A stretch of 64,000 bases of DNA, from contig NZ_JACHVV010000004.1 in the NCBI RefSeq assembly GCF_014190935.1, positions 434,001 through 498,000 of the forward strand, given 5' to 3'. Every line of letters begins with the position of its first letter. Position 1 is the first letter of the stretch. Below the pieces are notes generated by a model. It saw only the letters and a list, made by a program, of their open reading frames with translations, ran no database searches and was not told the origin of the DNA. The DNA is from Chryseomonas sp014190935 (GTDB taxonomy: Bacteria; Pseudomonadota; Gammaproteobacteria; Pseudomonadales; Pseudomonadaceae). This document shows positions 35,478 through 44,864 of this stretch, piece by piece. Position numbers and translations under genes: made by a program.

Positions 35478-36851
35478 CTACAGCATCCGCACCTTGATCG
35501 ACCGCCCCTTGATCTTGCCCTCGCTCAGCCGCTGCAGCGCCTGGCGGGCGATGTCTCTTTCCACGGCGACGAAGGCCTGGTTGTCGAACAGGGTGATCTT
35601 GCCGATCTTGGCGCCGGGCAGGCCGGCGTCGCCGGTCAGGGCACCGAGGATGTCGCCGGGGCGCAGCTTGTCCTTCTTGCCGGCCGCCAGGGCCAGGGTG
35701 TGCATGGTCGGCACCAGCGGCTCCGGGGTGTCGCGCAGGGCGCCGAGGGGTTGCCAATCCAGCGGCGAACCCTGCTGCACCTCGATGGCCTGGGCACGAC
35801 TGGCCTCGGCCGGCGCCACCAGCGACAGCGCCAGGCCCTGCTCTCCCGCGCGACCGCTGCGGCCGATGCGGTGCACGTGCACCGCCGGATCGCGGGACAG
35901 CTCCACGTTGATCACGGCTTCCAGGCCGGCGACGTCGATGCCGCGGGCCGCCACATCGGTGGCCACCAGCACGCAGAGACTGCGGTTGGCGAACATCGCC
36001 AGCACCTGGTCGCGCTCACGCTGCTCCAGATCGCCATGCAGGGCAGCCGCGGAGATGCGCTGGGCATGTAGCGCCTCGACCACCTCCTGGCACTGCTGGC
36101 GGGTCTGGCAGAAGGCCACGGCGCTGGCCGGACGATGGTGCCGGAGCAGGCGCACCACGGCGGCGAGGCGATCCTGGGCGGCGATCTCGTAGAAGCGCTG
36201 GCGGATCTGCGTTTCGCTGTGCTGGCTCTCGACGCTGATGCGCAGCGGCGCGCGCAGGTAGTCCTGGGCCATGCGCTCGATGCCTTCCGGATAGGTCGCC
36301 GAGAACAGCAGCGTCTGCCGCCGTGCCGGCGTCTGGCTGAGGATATCGGCGATGGCGTCAATGAAACCCATGTCGAGCATGCGATCGGCTTCGTCGAGCA
36401 CCGCGACATTGAGCCCGTCCAGCACCAGGGTGCCCTTGCGCAGGTGCTCCTGCACCCGCCCCGGAGTGCCAACGATCACCTGGGCGCCATGCTCCAGGGA
36501 GGCGATCTGCGGCCCCAGCGGCATGCCGCCGCAGAGGGTCAGGATCTTCATGTTGGGCGTGGTGCGCGCCAGGCGACGCAGTTCGCGGGCCACCTGATCC
36601 GCCAGTTCGCGGGTCGGACAGAGGACCAGGGCCTGGCAGCCGAAATAGCGCGGATTAAGTCCCGTCAGCAAGCCGATGCCAAAGGCCGCCGTCTTGCCCG
36701 AACCGGTCTTGGCCTGGGCGATGAGGTCCTGGCCCTTGAGGATGATGGGCAGGCTGGCCGCCTGGATGGGCGTCATGCTCAGGTAGCCGAGCTCGGCCAG
36801 ATTGGCCTGCATGGCCTCGGCCAGTGGCAGGGAAGCGAAGGATGAGGGCAC
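35478..36851 (-). CDS. dbpA: ATP-dependent RNA helicase DbpA
   Basis: 457 residues, the same length as E. coli DbpA. All DEAD-box motifs are present, in this order: Q motif region YLSMTPIQAASLP, AKTGSGKT (Walker A), PTRELADQ, GTPGR, DEAD (about 154), SAT, then ATDVAARGID and HRIGRSGR. The C-terminal RNA-binding domain (KKDKLRPGDILGALTGDAGL ... IKGRSIKVRML) is the one that targets hairpin 92 of 23S rRNA, so the role is large-subunit assembly. It is monocistronic. An inverted repeat lies 19-36 nt before the start codon. Confidence 0.95.
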   Translation of the reverse strand: MPSSFASLPLAEAMQANLAELGYLSMTPIQAASLPIILKGQDLIAQAKTGSGKTAAFGIGLLTGLNPRYFGCQALVLCPTRELADQVARELRRLARTTPNMKILTLCGGMPLGPQIASLEHGAQVIVGTPGRVQEHLRKGTLVLDGLNVAVLDEADRMLDMGFIDAIADILSQTPARRQTLLFSATYPEGIERMAQDYLRAPLRISVESQHSETQIRQRFYEIAAQDRLAAVVRLLRHHRPASAVAFCQTRQQCQEVVEALHAQRISAAALHGDLEQRERDQVLAMFANRSLCVLVATDVAARGIDVAGLEAVINVELSRDPAVHVHRIGRSGRAGEQGLALSLVAPAEASRAQAIEVQQGSPLDWQPLGALRDTPEPLVPTMHTLALAAGKKDKLRPGDILGALTGDAGLPGAKIGKITLFDNQAFVAVERDIARQALQRLSEGKIKGRSIKVRML

Positions 36852-36869
36852 GGGAGTCCTGTGAAACGG

Positions 36870-36887
36870 CTGGTAAAGGTTTACCAG
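36870..36887. promoter_or_regulatory. Inverted repeat between dbpA and a GST gene
   Basis: CTGGTAAA-GG-TTTACCAG: two perfect 8-bp arms with a 2-nt spacer in the shared upstream region of dbpA (start 36851, minus) and the GST gene (start 36979, plus). It has the size and symmetry of a dimeric repressor site. It could also form a small hairpin in the dbpA leader. No regulator gene is adjacent. Confidence 0.5.
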
Positions 36888-36978
36888 TTTAGCAGAAGGG
36901 TACCCAGGCTCCTGTGAATGGACGCTGGATGAGGGGCTACCTATGCTAAGGGGTACGACAACTCAAGGAAGCTTCACC

Positions 36979-37611
36979 ATGTTCGACCGGCCTGTGCTCT
37001 ATACCCATCCCATGTCGCGCGGACGCATCGTGCGCTGGCTGCTGGAGGAGCTCGGACAACCTTACGAGGTGCAACGGGTCGACTACGGGCCGGCAATGAA
37101 ATCCCCGGCCTATCGCGCCATCAATCCCATGGGCAAGGTGCCGGCGTTGCGCCATGGCGCCGCCGTGGTAACCGAGACCGCCGCCATCTGCGCCTATCTC
37201 GCCGACGCCTTTCCCGCCGCGGGGCTCGCGCCTCCGCTGAGCGATCCGGCGCGCGGTGCCTACTACCGCTGGCTGTTCTTTGCCGCCGGTCCGCTGGAGG
37301 CCGCCACCACCAACCAGGCCTTGGGCGTCGTCCTGCCCGAAGACCCGCAGAAACGCGGCGCGGTGGGCTATGGCAGCCTCGCCGAGGTGCTCGACACCCT
37401 CGACGCCGCCCTGGCCCCCGGTGAATACCTGGTGGACGACCGCTTCACCGCCGCCGACGTCTATGTCGGCGCCCATCTCGCCTGGGGCATGGCCTTCGGC
37501 ACCATCGAGAAACGCCCGCACTTCGAGCGCTATGTCGCCGGGCTGGTGTCCCGCCCGGCCGCGGTACGCGCCCGCGAACTCGACGACGCCGAGCTCGCCA
37601 CGCTCAACTAA
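36979..37611 (+). CDS. Glutathione S-transferase, third of three
   Basis: A 210-residue GST. The N-domain is VLYTHPMSRGRIVRWLLEELGQPYEVQRVDYG with Ser in HPMSRGR, the cis-Pro is GKVPALRHG, and VVTETAAICAYLAD binds glutathione. The C-domain contains FFAAGPLEAATTNQAL and FTAADVYVGAHLAW. The HPMSRGR start is typical of a GST group common in Pseudomonas. AAGGAAG precedes the ATG. The catalase-fold gene ends 7 nt downstream on the other strand. Confidence 0.9.
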   Translation: MFDRPVLYTHPMSRGRIVRWLLEELGQPYEVQRVDYGPAMKSPAYRAINPMGKVPALRHGAAVVTETAAICAYLADAFPAAGLAPPLSDPARGAYYRWLFFAAGPLEAATTNQALGVVLPEDPQKRGAVGYGSLAEVLDTLDAALAPGEYLVDDRFTAADVYVGAHLAWGMAFGTIEKRPHFERYVAGLVSRPAAVRARELDDAELATLN

Positions 37612-37618
37612 GTCCGCG

Positions 37619-38719
37619 CTACAGCTCCACCGGTCCGCGTGGATGGTGCAACGGGCAGCCGTTACGCTCGCTGCGAAACTGCGACGACATCTCATAGGCC
37701 GGTTGCCGCGATCTCATGATGCCGCCCAGCGGGCGGTGCGCAGCCAGGCCATGCCAGGGACTGAACACCATGCCGTCGTCCACTTCGCGCGAGCGCGCCT
37801 CGTTCCAGGCCGGTTGCGGCTGGACCTCCAGGCGCGCCACGGTCACATAGGGACTGAGGTCTTCCGGCCACGCCACCGAGGCATCCTCGATGGGCGTCTG
37901 CTCGATATCGACGCCCAGCTGCACGCGGATCTCCCAGACGCCGCCGTGCCGGGCGAAATAGGCATTGACCGCCTCGCGCAGGCCGTCGGGCTTGCCATTG
38001 ACCTCGACCGGCGCGTCGGTCAGGGCGGTCAGCTCGGGCGCCATCGGGACCACGCTGAGCTTGGCGAAATAGGGGCCGTAGAGAAAGGGCACCATGGTGT
38101 AGAAGGTTTCGCCGAGCGGATGGGTCTCCGGATGGCCCCCCAGACTCTTCAGCGTCGGACTCTCGCCGCCGAAGGCTTCCACCACCTTCTCGGTGCCGCG
38201 CAGCACCGCCGAGGCGACCTTCTTCAGGCCCTCGCCGCGGTCGGTGGTCTTGGCCAGCAGCCTGAGCGTCTTGAGAAAGGTCTTGGGATCCGGCGCGGTG
38301 AAGGCCGGGGCGTTCTGCATGACGAAATCCTGGGTCACCTGCCCTTCGCTGCCGGGCAGGCGCTCACCCGGCACGTCGATCAGCTTGAGCGCCAGACCCC
38401 GCGGGGTGGAGACGCTGTCGGCCAGGATGTCGCCCGGATTGGTCGAGAATCTGAGCACCGCGGCATAGCTGCCCGGCACGGCGAAGGCGCCCTGGGCATA
38501 GGCCGGCGGCAAGCCGTCCAGCACCCGCACCTGGCCGGTGAGCAGGCCGTGACTCTTGGCGTGCACGCTGCGGATGGCATGGCCGCCATTGGCGTAGGTG
38601 GTCTCGGTGATGTCTCTCATGGCCGCGACCATCTCGCGAATGGTTTCGGCTTCATCATCCGGCACCTGTTCGAAGGCGGGCTGGAATGGCAGCGGATGGA
38701 CGGCGGTGGGCGTGGTCAT
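37619..38719 (-). CDS. Catalase-fold heme protein
   Basis: A 366-residue member of the small catalase family. The distal His lies in RSVHAKSHG (His53), AAVLRFSTNPGD ... TPRGLALKL parallels the catalase barrel, QDFVMQNAPAF carries the distal Asn, and MRSRQPAYEMSSQFR near the C-terminus supplies the R-x3-Y proximal heme ligand. It is shorter than true catalases and lacks the flavodoxin domain. Relatives include SrpA-like and fatty-acid-peroxidase-like proteins, so the activity may be a peroxidase rather than a catalase. There is no signal peptide. The ATG at 38719 has GAGGA upstream; the preceding in-frame codon is GTG. Confidence 0.85.
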   Translation of the reverse strand: MTTPTAVHPLPFQPAFEQVPDDEAETIREMVAAMRDITETTYANGGHAIRSVHAKSHGLLTGQVRVLDGLPPAYAQGAFAVPGSYAAVLRFSTNPGDILADSVSTPRGLALKLIDVPGERLPGSEGQVTQDFVMQNAPAFTAPDPKTFLKTLRLLAKTTDRGEGLKKVASAVLRGTEKVVEAFGGESPTLKSLGGHPETHPLGETFYTMVPFLYGPYFAKLSVVPMAPELTALTDAPVEVNGKPDGLREAVNAYFARHGGVWEIRVQLGVDIEQTPIEDASVAWPEDLSPYVTVARLEVQPQPAWNEARSREVDDGMVFSPWHGLAAHRPLGGIMRSRQPAYEMSSQFRSERNGCPLHHPRGPVEL

Positions 38720-38761
38720 CACGGAAATCCTCGGGCGCCGTCATTCGGATGAGACGGTCGA

Positions 38762-38787
38762 TCGTTAGACCGCTATCGCGCTAACGA
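38762..38787. promoter_or_regulatory. Inverted repeat upstream of the catalase-fold gene
   Basis: TCGTTAG (38762-38768) and CTAACGA (38781-38787) form a 7-bp inverted repeat with a 12-nt spacer, 43-68 nt upstream of the catalase-fold start. It has the geometry of a repressor or activator half-site pair. No adjacent regulator was identified. Confidence 0.35.
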
Positions 38788-38896
38788 CGTTCGAGCGCTG
38801 GCCGCCTGGCCGACACGAGGTCGCTGTCGACAGCCGCTCGGGAACGGCCCCGTCCAGAGGGGTTCGATATCTCCACACCCACCCCGGAGAGCCACC

Positions 38897-39040
38897 ATGA
38901 GCGACGCCGACCAGAAGACCTACGACAACCCCAGCAACACCCCGCCGCCCGAAGAACTGCCCTATGCGGACATGGAGCCCGAGGAGTTTCCGGACGATCC
39001 GGACGTGGCCGGCGCGACCGAATCAGGCACCCCCGGCTAG
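38897..39040 (+). CDS. Small acidic proline-rich protein, 47 residues
   Basis: The ORF starts MSDADQKTYDNPSN, continues PPPEELPYADMEPEEF and ends ESGTPG, with 13 Asp/Glu and 10 Pro in 47 residues and no hydrophobic segment. A good SD (GGAGAG) lies 8 nt before the ATG, and codon use looks like the neighbouring genes. It is probably disordered. It stands alone between the divergent catalase-fold gene and the DUF6502 gene. I do not recognise a family; a role as an acidic stress peptide is only a guess. Confidence 0.6.
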   Translation: MSDADQKTYDNPSNTPPPEELPYADMEPEEFPDDPDVAGATESGTPG

Positions 39041-39161
39041 CCAGCGTGCTGACCCGCGGACGACAGCCTGAGCGGCGTCCGCGACACTTTGTGACCGGCC
39101 GGTTTGACTGGGGCCCGAGGCCCCGCGAAGATGGGCGGGCGTATGCCGCGTCGAGTCCCCC

Positions 39162-40001
39162 ATGCTTTCCACCAAGGTACCCCTGCTTCTGCGCAGCCTG
39201 ATCGGTCGGCTGGTGCGTATCGCCATCGCCTCCGGCGTGACCTACCAGACCTTCGATCGCCTGCTGCGCCAGACCTACTTCGAGGTCGCCCAGGATTTCG
39301 AACCGCTGCGCGACAAGCCCAATTCCGACAGTCGCATCTCGGTCCTGACCGGCCTGCCGCGCCGCGAGGTCCGCGCCCTGCGCGAGGCCAGCCCGGAACG
39401 CACACCCTGCACGCCCAGCCTGGAATGGCAGGTCCTCAGCGCCTGGACCTCACGCCTGGATCTGCTCGATGCCGAGGGCAACCTGCGCCCCCTCCCCCGC
39501 ACCCAGCGGCGCGGCGGCGAACAGAGTTTCGATGCCCTGGTCGCCAGCGTCGGCAGCGACGTCCGCGCCCGCACCGTGCTGGATGAATGGCTGCGCAAGG
39601 GGTACGCCCGCCTCGACGAGGAAGACCGGGTGGTGCTCACCCCCCGCTCGCTGCTGCGCGGCACCGAGAGCCAGGAAGGCGCAGGGCGGCTGCTGGCCCA
39701 TTTCACCGGCGACCTGCTGGCCGGCTTCGAGCGCCTCTACCTGCAGGACCGCGCCGCGCCGGACTTCACCTTTCACGTGGTCTACGGCCACAACCTGACC
39801 GAGGATTCCACGCTCACCCTCTATCGCACCGCCTACGACGAATCCATGCACCTGCTCAACCGCCTCAACCGCCTGGTGGTCGAACACGAAGCCCGCGACG
39901 CCGGCAAGGCCGACGCCACCCAGCGGGTGACCTTGGGCTTCGGCGGCTCTCGCGTGGAACAGGACCGGGATGCGGGCCTGGTGCAGGGACGAGAGGATTA
40001 G
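39162..40001 (+). CDS. DUF6502 family protein
   Basis: A 279-residue soluble protein. The N-terminal part looks like a helical DNA-binding module (LIGRLVRIAIASGVTYQTFDRLLRQTYFEVA ... RISVLTGLPRREVRALREA), followed by a wHTH-like block with DEEDRVVLTPRSLL. The rest (FTFHVVYGHNLTEDSTLTLYR) is unassigned. I recall such proteins as DUF6502, of unknown function; regulation is an inference from the HTH-like part. Its stop overlaps the pilE stop by 4 nt (TTAG, convergent). Confidence 0.7.
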   Translation: MLSTKVPLLLRSLIGRLVRIAIASGVTYQTFDRLLRQTYFEVAQDFEPLRDKPNSDSRISVLTGLPRREVRALREASPERTPCTPSLEWQVLSAWTSRLDLLDAEGNLRPLPRTQRRGGEQSFDALVASVGSDVRARTVLDEWLRKGYARLDEEDRVVLTPRSLLRGTESQEGAGRLLAHFTGDLLAGFERLYLQDRAAPDFTFHVVYGHNLTEDSTLTLYRTAYDESMHLLNRLNRLVVEHEARDAGKADATQRVTLGFGGSRVEQDRDAGLVQGRED

Positions 40002-40438
40002 CGCCAGCAGTTGGTAACGGTCGCAGCGTCCTTGTCTGCCGTCGTGCCAGCCGCACCACGCAGACCGGTGGAATCCAGCGTCAACGTCTTGCAGGAATCC
40101 TTGATCTGCGCATTCTGCGGCGCCACGCTCAGGTTGTAGGTGGTATCGGTTGGCGTTCCAAGACTCAAGGCGTAGTACTTGTTGGACGAGTCCAGGGTTT
40201 TGGCGTCAGCATTGCTAGTAAGGCCTAAACCCTTGAGTGTAGCTGTCTTGTAAGTACTGTTCTGAGCGTAATAACGCTCCATCCGAGCCGCTGCCTCGCT
40301 GAGCAGCGCCATGCCCTCCGAACGATGACTGCGCAGGATGTAGCTCTGGTAGCTCGGATAGGCGATGGCGGCCAGGATGCCAACGATGGCAACAGTGATC
40401 ATCAGCTCGATCAGGGTAAAGCCCCGGGTACTGGTCAT
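39998..40438 (-). CDS. pilE: Minor pilin PilE
   Basis: A 146-residue type IV minor pilin. The prepilin leader MTSTRG is cut before FTLIELMITVAIVGILAAIAYPSYQSYILRSHR, which carries Glu5 and the N-terminal pilin helix. The C-terminal disulfide pair (Cys of DSCKTL and TNCWR) is as in PilE. Together with the other minor pilins and PilY1 it primes pilus assembly in the inner membrane. It is the last gene of the operon. An upstream ATG at 40462 overlaps the pilY1 stop as ATGA and could give an 8-residue longer leader; 40438 was chosen for the standard leader length and GGGAG upstream. Confidence 0.93.
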   Translation of the reverse strand: MTSTRGFTLIELMITVAIVGILAAIAYPSYQSYILRSHRSEGMALLSEAAARMERYYAQNSTYKTATLKGLGLTSNADAKTLDSSNKYYALSLGTPTDTTYNLSVAPQNAQIKDSCKTLTLDSTGLRGAAGTTADKDAATVTNCWR

Positions 40439-40458
40439 GCTGAGTTTGTCTCCCGAAC

Positions 40459-43400
40459 TCATTGAGGTTGCGGTATTACCCGCCAGGTTTGCCGGCCCGA
40501 TGCCTGAGGACCCTTATTGATGGTGGTCAAGTTGGCGTCCGTACTGCCCAACTGGCTACCCGAGAGCGTAGTTCCTCCTGCAGGCATGTCGAATCCAGAG
40601 ATCACCGTGTCATTCGAACTGTCCGCAGCGTTGACCACGCCATCGCCATTGAGGTCGAACACATTGAATGTCGTGCGCCCTCCCGAACTTGGATCCACCG
40701 CATAGGTCCAGCCCGAGATCCCTGCGGCACAGACTTCACTATTGGGTGTGATAGTGCTGAAAAATAGCGCCTGACCGCTGGCTGTCATGGGATCAACCAT
40801 ACGCTCGCCGAGCTGGACGCCACTGTAGGCGAGGTCGAGATACCAGCCACTTGCTGCGGACCAGTCCACGCTGTTGTTGCTGAGCACCCGCACGGCCTTG
40901 CTGCCAAGGGCGGTCTCCTGGGAAAAGTTCTGGCGTTGCAGAGAGGCGCGATTAAGCGTCGGGGTAGTGGTCGCGGCATTAGGGGTAGAGACCGTGGCCA
41001 CACTCTTGTCCCAGATGCCATAGATACTTTGCAGGTCGGAAGACGACTTGTCTTCCAAGGAAAAATAGCTGCCGGTGCCGAACATCACCACAAACCCTTG
41101 GCCGGATGGGTGACGAACCAGCGACGGCGGCGCCGTAATGGGTTGGACGGTACCGTTCTTGTCACGGCTTCTTGCCTGGTAGAGCGGACTACCACCAAAG
41201 GAAACCTTGAAGTCCGAGGCGCGTGCCGAACTCGTGAGGTTACCGCCGGCGATCAGATCGAACCGCCATAGATTGCCCTGCAGGTCGCCACCGTAGACAT
41301 AGTCGGCGATACCGTCAGAGTTGACGTCCAGAGACTTCAGGTTGAATAAACCGTTGCTCTTGCTGTCGGCTTCGACAACCAACGGGAAATTACTGCCGAT
41401 GGCAGAGCCGTCCGCCACGTTCAATGCATAAAGTGCAGCCTTGCGGCCGTTACCATCATAGCCATTGCCAAACAGCACTGCCCACTGCCCAGAGTGCAAT
41501 CGAACCACCAGTGGAGTACCGAAACTATTGCCTAGCATGGGGTCGCTACGCGAGTTCGCTACCCCCTGCGCGCTACCGCTGGCAGGGTTGGTGCGGATGT
41601 CCGCCCCGGTGAATTCCCATAACAACCTGGGCGATGTCGGATCGGTAATATCCAGCGCGAAGACCTCTTTACCGCCTCCTCGCAAAGTGCCGATGAGAAC
41701 CTTGCGCCATTGTTGTCCGAAGTAGACATCGGCAATGACGGGCGAGCCGTCCACATAGTAGGTATGGAGCGAAGCAGAGGCATCGTTATAGGAAGAACGG
41801 GCCAACTGATACAGGTTGGGAATCACCGCCGTAGGCATAAAGGCGAAGGCCTCTTTACCCGTATTGGCATTGAAGCCATGCAACATGCCGTCATTGGCGC
41901 CGACGTACACCATGGGCGCAACACGCGCCTGGTTAGCCTTGAAGGTTGCATAGTCACCCGTGGCGCCTTCCAACGCATTGGCGGCACTGGTCAGATACTG
42001 AGCGCCACTGGCCACTGCAGGTGTGGAATTGACAATGTCGCCTAACAAGGACGAACGCTTGCGGTAGAGGGAGGACTCCTTGGACGCATCGCCCTTGAGG
42101 AAATCGACCTTATCGGCATCCAGATTGTTTTGCAGGGGCTTGCCGTCGTAGGTGCGATCCGCAAGGTTCTTGTAGGTGAACGAGCGTAACCCCGTTCCGG
42201 TACCGGGAACCGCAGGAATCAGAATAGTGCGGTCGGTCCAGGCGGGCATCACTGTACTGGCCTTCCAGGCCGTAGTGGTCGTCTTGTTCGTAGCGCCCGC
42301 GGTGGTGCCGATAGCCACTGTCGTCTTGGTCAGCTCGCCGCTCCAGTACGTCACGTTTAGACCCGTGGCATAGGTGTCATAGTTAGTCGTCGTACCACTG
42401 CTGGTGCTTAGGGAGGGCAACACCGCCGGCGCTGCCACGGAATTATTGTTCTGCAAAATCTGACTCAACGCAGCGCGCAACTGGCTTTTCAGTCTTGCGG
42501 CATTGGTGACTAGAAAATAGTTATCCGGATCACCAACGATCCCCGTCGTATCGCGTCCGGCGATGCCATATTTAGCGGCGAACCACAGCGGACTGTTGAG
42601 CGTGGTAGCCGCCGTACTGCCCGGCGTGAACAGCTGGGTACTGGCCGCTGGGTTCCCGTTGATCCAAGGCAGTTGGGCACAGGAAGCAGCCATGCTCGCC
42701 TCGGAGCTGTAGTTGCAGTAACCGGCATCCTGACCTGGCGGTACGTTGAGGAAATACTTGAGACTCGCATTCTTGTCCTGGGTGACCAGATAGGCTCCGT
42801 CACGATTGGTCCCGGAAATCACGTAACCCAGGTTCTGATTACTGCCGGTGGACTGGGCCGTAGGGGTCACCACCACCTTTAGCTGACCGCTGGCTACGCT
42901 GATGTCGTACTTGACGATGACGTCACTATCGAAATCGTTGCCCTGTTCATCGGCCTCGTAGTTGACGCGAAAGACTGCGCCTGTGCTGCTGTAGGCTTCG
43001 ACGTACAGATCGACGATGGCGTCCGTGGGCTGGTAGTTACCCCTGCTTCGATTGGTGCCGACACCGTTGATGGTCTTGGCGAAGGGCACCAGGGAAACGG
43101 TTTTGCCGCCGACGTTGAATTCGAACTTCGGCAGGGAGGATGCCAGGGCGACAACGTAGGTGTTGGTTTTCTGATCGCCCGAGACGCTGTTCAAATCGGT
43201 GTTCGCGCCATAGCGGGCCACAGAGGCCGAATAGTAGCTGCCTTGCTTGGTGGGCTCCTCAGGTGCCAAGCCGCGGATGTTGGCGAGAGTCGTGACCGCC
43301 TTGGCGGTAGGCGCATAATCCTCGTTGGTGCCTACCGCACCAATGTAACGCTGACCGGCCACCGAGGGCTCCAGGGCACTGATGGCCCTGGCTTGGGCAC

Positions 43401-44847
43401 TGACATCGAGACCGCTGAGATCGCCGCTGAAAGACGCAAAGGCACTGCCGGGCAACTGATCCGAGTCGTAGGAGACGTTGACGTTGCTCATCACCAGCAT
43501 GTTGGGCTTGGCGCACCAGTGGGCATTGGCTGCGCTGTTGCTGGCATAGGGGTTGTCCCACGTCGGCTGTGGAAGCCCCACGTTGGCGTCTTCATTCTGC
43601 CCGGTGTCGCTGTTGTTTCCGGTAAAAGCGGCGGTCGCCGCAGCCTTGCCGGCGAAATAACGCAACGTTTCGTACATCATCTCGGCGATGGGGTTACCCC
43701 AGTCGGGATAATAGCCTTCCGGCATGATGCCAGTCCGGTAACTGCCACGCCGATAGGCACTGCCATTGCCGCCGTTGTTGTAGTCGCGGATGCGCAACGC
43801 ATCCAGGGCTCTGACGATAGTGGCATTGGCGCTGAAGACCCCGGTATTGGCGTTCACTTCAGTGCTGAACCTGGATACGACCTTGCGCAGCACGCCACCG
43901 GACATGTTCTTGTTGTAGCTGCCCGTCAGCAAGCCGAAAAGCATGGCGTCGTCGGCACCGAAGTCGTGCAGCAATCCGACCGGTTTGTACTGCCCGTTTG
44001 GATAGGCCTGGCAGTCGTTGTCGTGATAGTCACCCGTGCAGACCGCTACCTGTACGGTGTAGTTGGTACGAGTACCCCTACCGTAGGTGTTGTTGTTGAG
44101 CACCGGAGATTCCGAAGACGCCCAATCCCAGACCCTTGTGGTGGTATCCGCGGTTTTGACCACGGACAACAACGGCGGCAGGTTACTGCAGGAACTCAAG
44201 ACACTGCAGTTGGTGCCGGCAGTCATGGTCACGTTGCCGAAGAACAATCGGATGCCGTTGGCAGGCGCACTCAGGGGCGTGAAATTGGCAATGTCGTAGC
44301 CATCGACGGCGACGCTGGTGTACTCCTTGGCCCAGGAGTGGCCATCCTGCGGGATGTAGGCCCGCCGCAGGACGGTCTGGGAAGTGTCATCGAGCTGTCG
44401 ATAGCCGCCATAGAGCACCTTGCGCAGGGCATCGATGCGACTGGTGGTGACGTAGTTGAGCCAGTTGCCGGACCAGCTCCCAGAACAGGTGGCATAGGTC
44501 CCGGCGCTATTGCTGGCGGCCTTCCCGATGGGGGTGAACTTGTCGCCGTTGCCGCTGCCGCCGGAATGGCTGTAGCACAGGGCCGAGTCGAAGAGACCGT
44601 AGTAGGCAATGGTCGGCTTGAACTTCAGATCCAGTACGCCATCGCCGTCGATATCGCTGGCATCGTTGTAAGCTTCGAAAAACAGCGAATGATCCTTGCC
44701 CAATACCAGCATCGCCAAGGGCGGCTCCGCCTGGCTTACGAACAGAGGCGACTGGCTGGGAAAGGTCGTGGTGGCTTGGGCCAAGCTGGAGAAAACCAGG
44801 GCTGCCAGCAGCGCTATCCAACCGTGACGACCGGTTTGAACGTTCAT
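40459..44847 (-). CDS. pilY1: Type IV pilus tip adhesin/biogenesis protein PilY1
   Basis: A 1462-residue secreted protein, longer than P. aeruginosa PilY1 (about 1160). A signal peptide (ending SLAQA) is followed by a long variable N-terminal region and a C-terminal PilC-type beta-propeller (VGANDGMLHGFNANTGKEAFAFMP, YVDGSPVIADVYFGQQW, KEVFALDITDP). Calcium-type loops occur at DIDGDGVLD (about 67), DVNSDGIADYVYGGD (about 1177, the propeller site) and DLNGDGVVNAADSSND (about 1402). The start at 44847 has GAGGA upstream; an ATG at 44865 overlaps the pilX stop. GC and codon use are visibly lower than in flanking genes, as is common for exposed, fast-evolving pilus proteins. The N-terminal half probably determines binding specificity. 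Confidence 0.93.
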   Translation of the reverse strand: MNVQTGRHGWIALLAALVFSSLAQATTTFPSQSPLFVSQAEPPLAMLVLGKDHSLFFEAYNDASDIDGDGVLDLKFKPTIAYYGLFDSALCYSHSGGSGNGDKFTPIGKAASNSAGTYATCSGSWSGNWLNYVTTSRIDALRKVLYGGYRQLDDTSQTVLRRAYIPQDGHSWAKEYTSVAVDGYDIANFTPLSAPANGIRLFFGNVTMTAGTNCSVLSSCSNLPPLLSVVKTADTTTRVWDWASSESPVLNNNTYGRGTRTNYTVQVAVCTGDYHDNDCQAYPNGQYKPVGLLHDFGADDAMLFGLLTGSYNKNMSGGVLRKVVSRFSTEVNANTGVFSANATIVRALDALRIRDYNNGGNGSAYRRGSYRTGIMPEGYYPDWGNPIAEMMYETLRYFAGKAAATAAFTGNNSDTGQNEDANVGLPQPTWDNPYASNSAANAHWCAKPNMLVMSNVNVSYDSDQLPGSAFASFSGDLSGLDVSAQARAISALEPSVAGQRYIGAVGTNEDYAPTAKAVTTLANIRGLAPEEPTKQGSYYSASVARYGANTDLNSVSGDQKTNTYVVALASSLPKFEFNVGGKTVSLVPFAKTINGVGTNRSRGNYQPTDAIVDLYVEAYSSTGAVFRVNYEADEQGNDFDSDVIVKYDISVASGQLKVVVTPTAQSTGSNQNLGYVISGTNRDGAYLVTQDKNASLKYFLNVPPGQDAGYCNYSSEASMAASCAQLPWINGNPAASTQLFTPGSTAATTLNSPLWFAAKYGIAGRDTTGIVGDPDNYFLVTNAARLKSQLRAALSQILQNNNSVAAPAVLPSLSTSSGTTTNYDTYATGLNVTYWSGELTKTTVAIGTTAGATNKTTTTAWKASTVMPAWTDRTILIPAVPGTGTGLRSFTYKNLADRTYDGKPLQNNLDADKVDFLKGDASKESSLYRKRSSLLGDIVNSTPAVASGAQYLTSAANALEGATGDYATFKANQARVAPMVYVGANDGMLHGFNANTGKEAFAFMPTAVIPNLYQLARSSYNDASASLHTYYVDGSPVIADVYFGQQWRKVLIGTLRGGGKEVFALDITDPTSPRLLWEFTGADIRTNPASGSAQGVANSRSDPMLGNSFGTPLVVRLHSGQWAVLFGNGYDGNGRKAALYALNVADGSAIGSNFPLVVEADSKSNGLFNLKSLDVNSDGIADYVYGGDLQGNLWRFDLIAGGNLTSSARASDFKVSFGGSPLYQARSRDKNGTVQPITAPPSLVRHPSGQGFVVMFGTGSYFSLEDKSSSDLQSIYGIWDKSVATVSTPNAATTTPTLNRASLQRQNFSQETALGSKAVRVLSNNSVDWSAASGWYLDLAYSGVQLGERMVDPMTASGQALFFSTITPNSEVCAAGISGWTYAVDPSSGGRTTFNVFDLNGDGVVNAADSSNDTVISGFDMPAGGTTLSGSQLGSTDANLTTINKGPQASGRQTWRVIPQPQ

Positions 44848-44864
44848 CGACGCGTCCTCGCGCA

